A program made the position numbers and the translations under genes. From Anaerococcus lactolyticus ATCC 51172 (GTDB lineage: Bacteria > Bacillota > Clostridia > Tissierellales > Peptoniphilaceae): a stretch of 64,000 nucleotides of DNA. The notes below the pieces were generated by a model that saw only the letters and a list, made by a program, of their open reading frames with translations, was not told where the DNA came from and ran no database searches. Positions 26,154 through 34,955 of the stretch are shown here, in pieces. The DNA lies in contig NZ_GG666046.1 of assembly GCF_000156575.1 (NCBI RefSeq), forward strand, positions 281,928-345,927. The letters are read 5' to 3'. Each line of letters opens with the position of its first letter. Within the stretch, counting starts at the first letter, position 1.

Positions 26154-26378
26154 ATGGCTAGAAGATTTAAACCAAGAAAAAAGGTTGATCCATTTGTTAA
26201 AGACCCATCAAAGGTAATAGACTATAAAGACATTGAAACTCTTAAAAGATTTGTTACTGACAGAGGTAAGATTCTTCCAAGAAGAGTTACAGGTCTTAAT
26301 GCAAAACATCAAAGAGAAATAACTAGAGCAATCAAAAGAGCTAGACAAGTAGCCCTATTGCCTTACGAAGAAAACTAA
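26154..26378 (+). CDS. rpsR: Ribosomal protein bS18
   Basis: A 74-residue bS18 with basic N-terminus ([13 protein letters not shown]) and the RNA-binding segment [28 protein letters not shown]. The usual zinc-binding cysteines are absent, so it is a Zn-independent form. AAAGGAATT precedes the ATG, and a terminator follows 35 bases after the stop. Confidence 0.97.
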   Translation: MARRFKPRKKVDPFVKDPSKVIDYKDIETLKRFVTDRGKILPRRVTGLNAKHQREITRAIKRARQVALLPYEEN

Positions 26379-26413
26379 GAAAAAGATTAACAAAAAATTT
26401 CAATAAGCAATCT

Positions 26414-26434
26414 AGGGAGCATAGCTCCCTTTTT
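26414..26434 (+). terminator. Terminator of rpsF operon
   Basis: AGGGAGC and GCTCCCT form a perfect 7-bp stem around ATA, followed by a T-run. Confidence 0.85.
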
Positions 26435-26470
26435 ATTTGCTTTAAAACATGAATAATTTATATATAAAAG

Positions 26471-26488
26471 TATAGTTATAACTATAAT
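26471..26488 (+). promoter_or_regulatory. hppA promoter region with perfect 16-bp palindrome
   Basis: TATAGTTATAACTATA (26471-26486) is a perfect palindrome overlapping a TATAAT -10 candidate at 26483-26488. It could be an operator or simply AT-rich promoter DNA. Confidence 0.35.
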
Positions 26489-26508
26489 TAAATAATAAAG
26501 GAGGACTT

Positions 26509-28473
26509 ATGTTAATTGTTATTATTTCTCTTATAGTAGCCATATTAGCCCTAGTGTTAATGGCCTACACTATCAAAGAGAGAATCCTTCCTGTATCTCA
26601 AGGTTCAAAAAGAATGCACGAGATATCAGGATACATCAAAAACGGAGCAATGACCTTTATCGCAAGCGAATATAAATTTATCGTTGCCTTCGTAGTAATC
26701 GTATCAATCCTAATTTCGATATTCCTAGACTTTAGAATCATGATTTGTTATATCCTAGGTTCAGCATTCTCAATGCTAACTGGTTTTATCGGAATGAGAA
26801 CAGCTACAGAAGCAAACTCTAGGTGTGCAAATGAAGCTATGGAAGGTGGAACAAATTCTGCCCTAAAACTTGCCTTTGCAGGTGGTTCAGTAATGGGATA
26901 TGCAGTAACAGGACTTGGTTTTTCAGGACTATTAATCTGCTACTTAATCTTTAGAGACCCAGCCATAGTAATGGGATACTCACTCGGTGCTTCATCAGTT
27001 GCCCTATTTGCCAGAGTTGGTGGTGGTATCTACACAAAAGCTGCCGACCTTGGAGCTGACCTTGTAGGTAAAGTAGAAGCAGGCATCCCAGAAGATGACC
27101 CAAGAAACCCAGCAGTAATCGCAGACAACGTAGGAGATAACGTAGGTGACGTAGCAGGAATGGGAGCAGACTTATTTGAATCCTATGCCGGAGCAATCAT
27201 CTCAGCCATTACCCTAGGCCTTGTATCATATGGAGATGCTGGACTAAACTTCACCCTACTTTTAGTAACAGTAGGTATCCTTGCATCACTTGTAGCAAGC
27301 TTCCTATTCACATCTAAAAACCACAGGGACCCACAAAAGGCCCTCATGATGACAATCTATGTCTCAGGTGCAATCGTCCTTATTGCAGCAGTAATCTTAT
27401 CATTCGCCTACTTTGGCAACATAAGAGCAGCCCTTGCAATTATCACGGGAATCATAGTTGGTATAGCAATCGGCCTACTAACAGAAGTCTACACATCAGA
27501 TAAATTCAGATTTGTACAAAATATAGCAGAAGAATCAAAAACAGGTGTTGCAACAAACATCATCGCAGGACTATCAACAGGAATGCTATCATCAGTATTC
27601 CCAATCATCCTAATCTCCCTAGGCATCATAGCAGCTTACTGGGCAGACGGAGTATTTGGTATAGCTCTATCAGCAGTAGGAATGCTTTCAACAACAGCCA
27701 CAACAGTATCAGTAGATGCTTACGGTCCAATTACAGACAACGCTGGTGGAATCGCAGAAATGGCAGCCCTACCAAGTGAAGTAAGAGACATCACAGATGA
27801 ACTAGACTCAATCGGAAACACAACAGCAGCTATAGGTAAAGGCTTCGCAATCGGCTCAGCAGCCCTAACAGCCCTATCCCTATTCGTAACCTACTCAGAA
27901 ACATTAAACCTAGAATCAATTTCAATTCTAGATAGCCATGTAGTAGCAGGAATGTTCGTAGGAGGTATGCTACCATTCCTATTCACAGCCCTCACAATGA
28001 ACTCAGTAGGCAAAGCAGCTACACAAATGATTGAAGAAGTAAGAAGACAATTCAGAAACGACCCAGGTCTACTAGAAGGAACAAGCAATCCAGATTATCA
28101 AAGATGTATTGAAATCTCAACATCAGCTTCCCTAAAAGAAATGATCCTACCAGGCGTACTAGCAATTATAGTACCAATCTTTGTTGGCCTAGTATTTGGC
28201 CCACAATCCCTAGGTGGACTTCTTGCAGGAGCCCTAGTAACAGGCGTACTAATGGCAATCTTCATGTCAAACGCAGGTGGAGCTTGGGATAACGCAAAGA
28301 AATACATTGAAACCCTAGACGGTGAAAATGGAAAAGGCTCAGATGCCCACAAGGCAGCAGTAGTAGGAGACACAGTAGGAGACCCATTCAAAGACACATC
28401 AGGTCCATCACTAAACATCCTAATCAAACTAATGACAGTAGTATCAGTAATCTGCGCTGGCCTATTTATCTAA
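26509..28473 (+). CDS. hppA: Membrane-bound ion-translocating pyrophosphatase
   Basis: A 654-residue polytopic enzyme that hydrolyses pyrophosphate and pumps Na+ or H+. Core motifs are clear: DLVGKVEAGIPEDDPRNPAVIADNVGDNVGDVAG (about 185-218), DAYGPITDNAGG, and GDTVGDPFKDTSGPSLNIL at the C-terminus. GNTTAAIGKGFAIGSA carries alanine at the position where K+-independent enzymes have lysine, so the enzyme is probably K+-dependent. Many K+-dependent forms are Na+ pumps. GGAGG lies 6 bases upstream. It is monocistronic with a terminator. In an anaerobe it would conserve energy from biosynthetic PPi. Confidence 0.96.
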   Translation: MLIVIISLIVAILALVLMAYTIKERILPVSQGSKRMHEISGYIKNGAMTFIASEYKFIVAFVVIVSILISIFLDFRIMICYILGSAFSMLTGFIGMRTATEANSRCANEAMEGGTNSALKLAFAGGSVMGYAVTGLGFSGLLICYLIFRDPAIVMGYSLGASSVALFARVGGGIYTKAADLGADLVGKVEAGIPEDDPRNPAVIADNVGDNVGDVAGMGADLFESYAGAIISAITLGLVSYGDAGLNFTLLLVTVGILASLVASFLFTSKNHRDPQKALMMTIYVSGAIVLIAAVILSFAYFGNIRAALAIITGIIVGIAIGLLTEVYTSDKFRFVQNIAEESKTGVATNIIAGLSTGMLSSVFPIILISLGIIAAYWADGVFGIALSAVGMLSTTATTVSVDAYGPITDNAGGIAEMAALPSEVRDITDELDSIGNTTAAIGKGFAIGSAALTALSLFVTYSETLNLESISILDSHVVAGMFVGGMLPFLFTALTMNSVGKAATQMIEEVRRQFRNDPGLLEGTSNPDYQRCIEISTSASLKEMILPGVLAIIVPIFVGLVFGPQSLGGLLAGALVTGVLMAIFMSNAGGAWDNAKKYIETLDGENGKGSDAHKAAVVGDTVGDPFKDTSGPSLNILIKLMTVVSVICAGLFI

Positions 28474-28480
28474 TAAAATC

Positions 28481-28508
28481 GACCTCATCCTTGATGGGGT
28501 CTTTTTTT
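28481..28508 (+). terminator. Terminator of hppA
   Basis: GACCTCATC and GATGGGGTC pair (one T-G) around CTT, followed by seven Ts. Confidence 0.85.
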
Positions 28509-28523
28509 GCCCCTAAAAAATGG

Positions 28524-28631
28524 TATAATAAATGAAATAAATGCAAAAATTTAATTTATTAAAAAAATATTACATATTAAATGAAGAAAAATTATAGAAA
28601 ACAAAGTGCAAGTTAAATCTTGCATTTTTTT
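28524..28631 (+). ncRNA. Candidate short transcript (extended -10 promoter to terminator)
   Basis: TGGTATAAT (TATAAT 28524-28529) is an extended -10 promoter. TGCAAG and CTTGCA around 28607-28622, followed by TTTTTTT, form a terminator about 95 bases downstream. No open frame with a ribosome site lies between. It could be a small RNA or a remnant transcript. Confidence 0.3.
28605..28631 (+). terminator. Intrinsic terminator with no clear upstream gene
   Basis: GTGCAAG / CTTGCAT stem with loop TTAAAT, followed by seven Ts. Confidence 0.65.
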
Positions 28632-28700
28632 GTGCATAAATCGGGATATTTTTATGAAAAATCATATGTATAAGTAGACTTTAATGCTAAAGGAGAATTT

Positions 28701-29183
28701 ATGACAGCGACATATTACACAATATTGCCCGCAGAAGTCAGGCTAGATAAGAGACTTCTGCCCTTTGAGAGAATTTTGTTTTCTGATATCCTAAGTCTTG
28801 CTAACAAGAAGGGCTATTGTTTTGCCACAAACGCCTACTTTGCAAAAACCTATGGAGTATCAACCGTATCCATATCAACTTGGATTTCAAGCCTAGTCAA
28901 ATATGGCTACCTAAGACGAGTTTATGATTACAAAGATAATACGAAAATGATTGAAAGACGCAAGCTCTATATAAAACCAGACTTTATGGCCTATAAAACT
29001 AGCCTTAGTGACCCACACCAAGCAGACTTTAAGCAGGGTATTCAAGGAGACTTTAAAGATAATAATATAAATATAAACAATATAAAGGATAATACAGACT
29101 ACACGAGAAAAATTGATGGGGGAAAATCATATAGGGGCCCAAGGGTGTCAGATCAGCTCCAAGCTATGTTGGATAAGATCTAG
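28701..29183 (+). CDS. Phage/plasmid-type winged-helix replication protein, probable remnant
   Basis: A 160-residue protein with an N-terminal winged-helix region (about 8-95) resembling the HTH_36 domain of plasmid and phage replication initiators or replisome organisers: YYTILPAEVRLDKRLLPFERILFSDI and SISTWISSLVKYGYLRR. An Asn-rich linker and a basic tail follow. It is shorter than full replication proteins and lacks the DnaD/DnaB-like C-terminus. AAAGGAG lies 6 bases upstream. It opens a small island ending at tRNA-Leu. Confidence 0.65.
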   Translation: MTATYYTILPAEVRLDKRLLPFERILFSDILSLANKKGYCFATNAYFAKTYGVSTVSISTWISSLVKYGYLRRVYDYKDNTKMIERRKLYIKPDFMAYKTSLSDPHQADFKQGIQGDFKDNNININNIKDNTDYTRKIDGGKSYRGPRVSDQLQAMLDKI

Positions 29184-29194
29184 AAAGGAAAAAT

Positions 29195-29419
29195 ATGGTA
29201 GATGTAATTTATAAAAAAGGTAAAAAAAATATTATCATCGACGGCAGGGAATATGGAGCAATTTCCCTTTACTTCCATATAAAAAGGAACATATTAATTT
29301 TAAAAAGATTAAAAGAAAGAGGAGAGTGGGATGAAGAGAGGCAAATGGAACATAAAGCTTATATTGAAAGGTATCTAAAAGCCTTTAAAGATAATTTCGA
29401 TGATGAAGCAATCTGGTGA
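29195..29419 (+). CDS. Hypothetical protein in the mobile-element remnant
   Basis: A 74-residue charged protein starting 11 bases after the winged-helix gene behind AAAGGAAA. It has a short beta-rich N-terminus (VIYKKGKKNIIIDGREYGAISLYF) and a helical acidic C-terminus. I do not recognise the family. It is probably part of the same decayed phage or plasmid segment. Confidence 0.5.
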   Translation: MVDVIYKKGKKNIIIDGREYGAISLYFHIKRNILILKRLKERGEWDEERQMEHKAYIERYLKAFKDNFDDEAIW

Positions 29420-29475
29420 TGAATCATTTCTTATTCAAAAAGTGAACAGGAAATCGTGCAAGTTTCTAAAGACAC

Positions 29476-29690
29476 ATGGCTTACTTTCACTTCTATATTC
29501 AGAAAAAGGCCTTTGATAAATTAGGTGTGGATGAGGATTGGCTTCTAAGCTTGAAGAAAAGTCCATGGAGGAATTAAAGTCTTATGTGCCTTATGAGAGA
29601 TTTAAGGAAGTAAATGATGAAAAAAACAAATTTAAGACTGATCTATAGGATAGGGATGATGAGATACAGGATATATGATATTGTTAAGCT
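29476..29690 (+). pseudogene. Decayed phage scaffold-like (GP20-type) fragment
   Basis: In one frame 29565-29691 reads MEELKSYVPYERFKEVNDEK then NKFKTDL, a TAG, and DRDDEIQD. This resembles the N-terminal part of phage minor structural GP20 scaffolding proteins (YVP..RF.EVN.EK), interrupted by a stop. A 33-codon frame at 29476-29577 overlaps it in another phase, consistent with frameshift decay. The match is from recognition only. Confidence 0.45.
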
Positions 29691-29704
29691 TTAATTTTTA
29701 CTAC

Positions 29705-29731
29705 AAAAATGCTACATTAGCATATTTTTTT
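29705..29731 (+). terminator. Intrinsic terminator
   Basis: ATGCTA and TAGCAT form a 6-bp stem around CAT, followed by seven Ts. It ends the remnant island. Confidence 0.65.
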
Positions 29732-29753
29732 GTTTGAAAATTATTTTTAAACA

Positions 29754-29786
29754 AAAAAGACAGAATATTTATTATTCTGACTTTTG
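29754..29786 (-). terminator. Terminator, probably of tRNA-Leu
   Basis: AAAAG-CAGAATA and TATTCTG-CTTTT pair with one mismatch. On the minus strand the hairpin is followed by a T-run and lies about 45 bases beyond the tRNA 3' end. Confidence 0.6.
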
Positions 29787-29828
29787 TATTTTGCTTAGTT
29801 TTAATTTTTATACTGAATAAACATTTAC

Positions 29829-29918
29829 TGGTGCGGGATAGAAGATTTGAACTTCCACGACCTAAAATCGGTCACAAGATCCTTAGTCTTGCGCGTCTGC
29901 CAATTCCGCCAATCCCGC
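29829..29918 (-). tRNA. tRNA-Leu (anticodon AAG), CCA encoded
   Basis: Class II tRNA of 90 bases. Acceptor GCGGGAT pairs with ATCCCGC, discriminator A, then CCA. The anticodon stem is CAAGA/TCTTG with loop CTAAGGA, giving anticodon AAG. The long variable arm has GACC/GGTC, and the T-loop is TTCAAAT. The AAG anticodon (A34, likely inosine) is uncommon among bacterial leucine tRNAs. The 3' end faces the mobile-element remnant. Confidence 0.93.
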
Positions 29919-30055
29919 ATGAGATTACTAATAAATAATACTATATTTTCTATAATATGTCAATATATTTTTGGATTTTATGTAAAATTTTTCTTACATA
30001 TAGTAAAAAAATTAGGTTTTGGGCTGGGATATGATATAATAATTTTGAGGTATTT

Positions 30056-30895
30056 ATGATTAAAAAATGTTTTGCAAAGATTAACCTGAGCCTTGATATT
30101 ATCTCAAAAAGACCAGATGGTTACCATAATATCGACACTTTGATGGCTAGGATTAGTCTTTATGATAAATTAGAAATAGAAAAAACAACTGACGGAAAAT
30201 TTTCTTATGAGTCTAATGTTGACCTTGGAGATGTCAAAGATAACTTGATTTTTAAGGCATACGACCTTATGAAAAGTCTTGCAGGTGATAAGGCATCAGG
30301 AATTAGGGTAAGACTTACAAAAAATATTCCTGTTGCTGCAGGTCTGGCAGGAGGTTCAACTAATTGCGCGGAGACTATGAAGGCTCTTAACGAAATGTGG
30401 GGCCTATCTCTTACAACCAAGCAGCTGATGGATCTTGGGGCGAAATTGGGTGCAGATATCCCATTTTTCTTCCTTGATAGGGCTGCCCGTGCGACAGGGA
30501 TTGGGGAAATTCTCGAGCCTTTTAGGATTAAGACTCCGCTTAAAGTTTTGTTGGTAAATGATGGGACAAATATTTCATCTGCTCACGTTTACAAAAAAAC
30601 TAAGCTTTTTGGTCACATTAAGACTGGGAAAATTGCTGAGGGACTTAAGGCTGGCGACTGGTCTGTTGTTAATGACTTTGAAAATGTGATGGAAGATGTG
30701 GTTTTAAAAGACTTTGCCAATCTAAATCCTATCAAGGAAAATTTGATTAAAAACGGAGCTATTAAGGCCTTGGTTTCTGGGTCTGGTGCTAGTATTTTTG
30801 GGGTTTTTAGGGATGAGGATAGCCTTAACAGGGCATTTGAAAACCTAAAGGATTCCTATAAGTTTGCGAGAAAGGTGGACCTTATCGATGACTAA
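30056..30895 (+). CDS. ispE: 4-diphosphocytidyl-2-C-methyl-D-erythritol kinase
   Basis: A 279-residue GHMP kinase of the non-mevalonate isoprenoid pathway, phosphorylating CDP-ME. The N-terminal KCFAKINLSLDI is diagnostic. The ATP loop PVAAGLAGGSTNCAE lies at about 92-106, and ALVSGSGASIFGVF near the C-terminus. TTGAGG lies 4 bases before ATG, and an extended -10 (TGATATAAT) sits just upstream. It overlaps murI by 8 bases. It presumably supplies precursors for the polyprenyl synthase in the quinone operon. Confidence 0.95.
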   Translation: MIKKCFAKINLSLDIISKRPDGYHNIDTLMARISLYDKLEIEKTTDGKFSYESNVDLGDVKDNLIFKAYDLMKSLAGDKASGIRVRLTKNIPVAAGLAGGSTNCAETMKALNEMWGLSLTTKQLMDLGAKLGADIPFFFLDRAARATGIGEILEPFRIKTPLKVLLVNDGTNISSAHVYKKTKLFGHIKTGKIAEGLKAGDWSVVNDFENVMEDVVLKDFANLNPIKENLIKNGAIKALVSGSGASIFGVFRDEDSLNRAFENLKDSYKFARKVDLIDD

Positions 30896-31637
30896 TATTG
30901 GAATTTTCGATTCGGGTCTGGGTGGGATTGCTGTTTTAAATGAGCTTGCCAAGAAAAATAAGGCAAATTATTTTTATCTTGGAGACAATCTCAGAGTTCC
31001 TTATGGAAATAGGTCTAAGGCCGAAATTACAAGCTTTGCAACTGACATTGTAAATTTCTTGGAAGGCTACGACATTGATTATTACATAATTGCTTGCAAC
31101 ACAATTTCTGTGACTTGCAAGGATTATTTGAGGGAGAAATTTAAAAAGAAATTTATTACTATTGCTGATATGGCGATAGAGGCAGCTATGGAATATGATG
31201 GCGATTATCTAGCCCTTGGCACCAAGGCTACCATGGAGAGTCATTTTTATAAAACTACCCTTGAGGCTAAGAAGCCTTGTAAAGTTTATGAGTCAAAGGC
31301 GATTGACTTAGTGAATTTAATTGAGGGAGGTGTTTTGGAAGGTGCGACACTTAATGGCGCATTAGATGAATATTTATCCATCGCTAATGAAAAGAAACTT
31401 GCCAATATTATCCTGGCCTGCACCCACTATCCTATTATCAAGGGAGAGATCAGTAAAAGGCTTGATTACAAGGCTAATATTATTGATCCAGCAGTTTTTT
31501 TAGCTGATAATATCAAGACGGATGATGGGGCAAATGGGGTAAATATATTTATGACCAAAGAAAGTCAAGAAACTTCTGCTTTAATCAAAAAGATAATGGA
31601 AGTTGACTACAAGTTGACCTTTATAGGAGGTTTATAA
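30888..31637 (+). CDS. murI: Glutamate racemase
   Basis: A 249-residue glutamate racemase providing D-glutamate for peptidoglycan. The N-terminal IGIFDSGLGGIAVL and catalytic cysteines in IACNTISV (about 71) and ACTHYPII (about 177) are present. ATG 30888 lies inside the end of ispE. An in-frame GTG at 30864 would add residues atypical for the family and is rejected. It is followed 1 base later by the ppx-like gene, so it is part of a four-gene operon. Confidence 0.94.
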   Translation: MTNIGIFDSGLGGIAVLNELAKKNKANYFYLGDNLRVPYGNRSKAEITSFATDIVNFLEGYDIDYYIIACNTISVTCKDYLREKFKKKFITIADMAIEAAMEYDGDYLALGTKATMESHFYKTTLEAKKPCKVYESKAIDLVNLIEGGVLEGATLNGALDEYLSIANEKKLANIILACTHYPIIKGEISKRLDYKANIIDPAVFLADNIKTDDGANGVNIFMTKESQETSALIKKIMEVDYKLTFIGGL

Positions 31638-31638
31638 G

Positions 31639-32544
31639 ATGATTTACGCAATTATGGATATCGGTTCAAACACAGTTAGACTGTCTGTTTACAAGGAAAA
31701 AAATGGGGAGGCTGTGAATTTATTTTCTGAAAAAGACCAGGTTTCTCTAAAATCTTATGTGAAGGGTGGCAGGCTTTCAGAAAAGGGGATTAAGAGGCTT
31801 CATTCAACTTTGGCAAAGTTTAAGGCAGTTGTCGATAACTTTGATGATATTGACGAAGTTCACCCCTTTGCGACTGCGACTGTCAGGGATGTGGCTAATA
31901 GGTCGGAGATATTATCGCTAATTAAAGAGGACCTTGGTCTTGAAATAGAAATTTTATCCGGTGAGAAAGAGGCCCAGCTTGCCTTTGTGGGTGCTGCTGT
32001 ATCTACCGATGTGAAAGAGGGAGTTCTTTGCGATATAGGCGGTGGTTCGACAGAGGTTGTCCTTATCGACCAGGGCAAGGTTATCAAGTCAACTTCCCTA
32101 TCAATTGGCTCACTTTCAGCTTTTAATGACTATGTAGATGGACTTTTTGTGGATAAATTAAGCAGGAAGGAAATCGAAAAACGTGTAGTCCAACTTTTTG
32201 ACGATGCATCCATGTATAGGGAAGAATTTAAGGTTTTATCAGCTGTTGGAGGTTCTGCCCGTGCAGCCCTCATGGTTTATAGGGAATACTATGACCTTGG
32301 GGATGACGTAAGGACAATGAACGCAGCAGATTTTAACAAAATGGTTAAGGACATTATTAAAAAGAGCGATAAGAAAAAAATGCACCTAATCCTTGATATC
32401 AAGCCAGATAGAATCCACACTCTTTTGCCTGGTATGGTAATTATGGATAAGATATGCAAATTTTTCTCAGTTGAAACAATAAATGTTAGTCAAACTGGAG
32501 TTAGGGAAGGATATGTCTATAGCAAGCTTTTAGGAAGGAAATAG
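31639..32544 (+). CDS. Ppx/GppA-family phosphatase
   Basis: A 301-residue exopolyphosphatase or pppGpp phosphatase of the ASKHA fold. The phosphate-1 motif is IMDIGSNTVRLSVY at 5-18, and phosphate-2 is CDIGGGSTEVVLI at about 131-143. It is a short form without the C-terminal HD domain. It lies 2 bases before ppk1, which strongly favours a role in polyphosphate turnover. Confidence 0.92.
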   Translation: MIYAIMDIGSNTVRLSVYKEKNGEAVNLFSEKDQVSLKSYVKGGRLSEKGIKRLHSTLAKFKAVVDNFDDIDEVHPFATATVRDVANRSEILSLIKEDLGLEIEILSGEKEAQLAFVGAAVSTDVKEGVLCDIGGGSTEVVLIDQGKVIKSTSLSIGSLSAFNDYVDGLFVDKLSRKEIEKRVVQLFDDASMYREEFKVLSAVGGSARAALMVYREYYDLGDDVRTMNAADFNKMVKDIIKKSDKKKMHLILDIKPDRIHTLLPGMVIMDKICKFFSVETINVSQTGVREGYVYSKLLGRK

Positions 32545-32546
32545 GC

Positions 32547-34724
32547 ATGAAAAATTATACGCAAAATAGAGAATTATCTTGGCTAGAATTTAACAAGAGA
32601 GTTATTGAAGAGGCTATGGATAATACAGTTCCAGTCCTTGAAAGGCTCAAGTTTTTATCTATTTATGATACCAACTTAGAGGAGTTTTTTATGGTGAGGA
32701 TTGGGTCTTTAACTGACCTATCCAAACTTAAAAAGCAACCAATTGACAAGAAGTCTGGCATGAGCGCTAGTGAACAAATCGACGCTTGTTTAACTAAGCT
32801 TGGTCCAATGTATGAAAAAAAGGATCAAATATATTTTGACCTTGTGAATGACTTGGCAGATGTTGGTATAAATATACAAAAATTCTCAGACCTAGATGAG
32901 AAATCAAAAGACTTTTGCCAGGCATACTTTGACACAAAAATCGAACCGATTTTATCTTTTCAAATAATCGACAGGGTTCACCCCTTGCCAAGACTTGCAA
33001 ATCTAAGCATGTCTGTGGTCTTTGACTTGGTTAAGAAAAAATCAAAATCGTCAAAACAAAAGGAAATAATTGGCATAATTTACCTACCAGAAAGGCTAAA
33101 TAGGTGGGTTATGGTAGCCGATAGGACCTACGTCCTCCTTGAAGATATAATCAAGGAATTTGGGGCAGAACTTTTTGAGGGTTATAAGGTCCAAAATGCC
33201 TTCGTTATGAGCCTTACTAGGAATGCTGACATTTCTTATGACGATGACGATTATGATGTTGAGGAAGACTTTAGGACCTATATGAAGGGCAAGCTTAAAA
33301 AAAGGAAGAGGTTAAAGCCAGTTAGACTTGAGGTTGATAGTCCACTTGACATTGAGGATAAGGAATTTTTATGCAAGAATTTTGAATTAAACGATAAGTC
33401 AATTTTTGTCACAAAAACTCCCTTGCAGCTGGGTTTTATTTTTGACTTTATTTCTAAGCTACCAAGCAAGGTGAAAAGCGACCTTTCCTATGAAAATTTC
33501 AGCCCACAACCTTCTGCCATGGTTAATCCAAACAGGTCAATGATTGACCAAGTCCTAGAGAAGGATATAATTTTATCCTACCCTTACGAATCCATGGACC
33601 CCTTGATTAGGCTTCTTGATGAGGCAGCCACAGACCCAAATGTGGCATCTATAAAGATTACCCTTTATAGGATAGCCAAGGATTCAGAAATAGCAAAAAG
33701 CTTGATTAAGGCTAGTGAAAATGGTAAAGAAGTTGTAGTTTTGATGGAGCTTAGGGCGAGATTTGACGAAGATAATAATATTTTGTGGTCGTCAAGGCTT
33801 GAAGATGCAGGCTGCAATATTATTTATGGCTTTGATCATTACAAATGTCATTCCAAGGTTTGTTTGATTACCAGGTTTATTGATGATGAAGTTTCATATA
33901 TTACCCAAATCGCAACAGGTAACTACAACGAAAAAACAGCCAAACTCTACACAGACTTTTCCTTCATGACTGGCGACATGGTCATTGGTCAAGATGCCAA
34001 AGATTTGTTTGACAACATCATGATAGGTAACCTTGATGGCGAATATGAAAAACTTATGGTTTCGCCAAAGTCAATGCCTGAAGGTCTTGAAAAATTGATC
34101 AAAAAAGAAATTAAGAAGGCTAAAAAAGGGGAAGATGCTTATATTAGATTGAAGATGAATTCCATCTCTGATAGGGGCTTAATCGACCTTTTAGTTGCCG
34201 CTTCTAAGGCAGGCGTTGAAATAAAAATGATGGTAAGGGGAATTACTTGTATATTGCCAGGTGTTGAAGGAGAGACAGAAAATATTGAAATTTACCAAAT
34301 TGTCGGCAGGTTCCTCGAACACCATAGGGTCTACCAATTTGGTAGAGATAACCCAAAAGTTTATATTTCTTCGGCAGATTTCATGACAAGAAACATTAGA
34401 AATAGGGTGGAAGTGGCTGTGCCAATAGAAGATTCTGAGGTAAAAAAATATATACTAAACTTTATGGATATAATGTTTGCAGACGATGTTAAAATCAGAA
34501 AACTCTATCCTAATGGAGAATATCTCCCTGTCGAAAATAAGAAGAATTTTAATGCTCAAGAAGTATTAATGAAAAATGCTATCGAAAAATATGAGAGAGC
34601 AAAGCTAACCATAGAGGAAAATGAAATAAAAAATAATTATAAAACAATTAGGGTCCAGTCGAATAAAAAAGACCCTAGAAAAGCAAGTTTTATAGACTTT
34701 TTCAAAAATCTTTTTAAGATTTAG
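32547..34724 (+). CDS. ppk1: Polyphosphate kinase 1
   Basis: A 725-residue PPK1 that makes polyphosphate from ATP. The N-terminal NRELSWLEFNKRV is diagnostic. The two phospholipase-D-like halves carry HSKVCLITR (the autophosphorylated histidine, about residue 432) and EHHRVYQFG (about 591). TGNYNEKTAKLYTDFSFMT is present. Length is normal. It forms an operon with ispE, murI and ppx and ends at a strong terminator. Confidence 0.96.
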   Translation: MKNYTQNRELSWLEFNKRVIEEAMDNTVPVLERLKFLSIYDTNLEEFFMVRIGSLTDLSKLKKQPIDKKSGMSASEQIDACLTKLGPMYEKKDQIYFDLVNDLADVGINIQKFSDLDEKSKDFCQAYFDTKIEPILSFQIIDRVHPLPRLANLSMSVVFDLVKKKSKSSKQKEIIGIIYLPERLNRWVMVADRTYVLLEDIIKEFGAELFEGYKVQNAFVMSLTRNADISYDDDDYDVEEDFRTYMKGKLKKRKRLKPVRLEVDSPLDIEDKEFLCKNFELNDKSIFVTKTPLQLGFIFDFISKLPSKVKSDLSYENFSPQPSAMVNPNRSMIDQVLEKDIILSYPYESMDPLIRLLDEAATDPNVASIKITLYRIAKDSEIAKSLIKASENGKEVVVLMELRARFDEDNNILWSSRLEDAGCNIIYGFDHYKCHSKVCLITRFIDDEVSYITQIATGNYNEKTAKLYTDFSFMTGDMVIGQDAKDLFDNIMIGNLDGEYEKLMVSPKSMPEGLEKLIKKEIKKAKKGEDAYIRLKMNSISDRGLIDLLVAASKAGVEIKMMVRGITCILPGVEGETENIEIYQIVGRFLEHHRVYQFGRDNPKVYISSADFMTRNIRNRVEVAVPIEDSEVKKYILNFMDIMFADDVKIRKLYPNGEYLPVENKKNFNAQEVLMKNAIEKYERAKLTIEENEIKNNYKTIRVQSNKKDPRKASFIDFFKNLFKI

Positions 34725-34747
34725 TCAAAATAAATCTAAAATTCATG

Positions 34748-34775
34748 AAAATCCGACAAAAAAGTCGGATTTTTT
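34748..34775 (+). terminator. Terminator of ispE-murI-ppx-ppk1
   Basis: AAAATCCGAC and GTCGGATTTT pair perfectly around AAAAAA, followed by Ts. Confidence 0.88.
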
Positions 34776-34955
34776 GATTTTTTCTTCAAAAAATACGCAT
34801 TTAGCCCTATTATTTTTATTAAATTCGTGCTATAATAATGATAACGAAATGTAATATCGAACTATAGTAGGAAATTGAAATATATTTAATATTTATGCAA
34901 GATATTGCGGTCCCTTAGACTTAACTAAAATATTGAAATAAATAGAGGAATAAAT

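Noticed and set aside
29847-30059. 70-codon plus-strand frame across the tRNA-Leu gene
   Set aside because: It is the antisense reading of the tRNA and upstream spacer, with no ribosome site.
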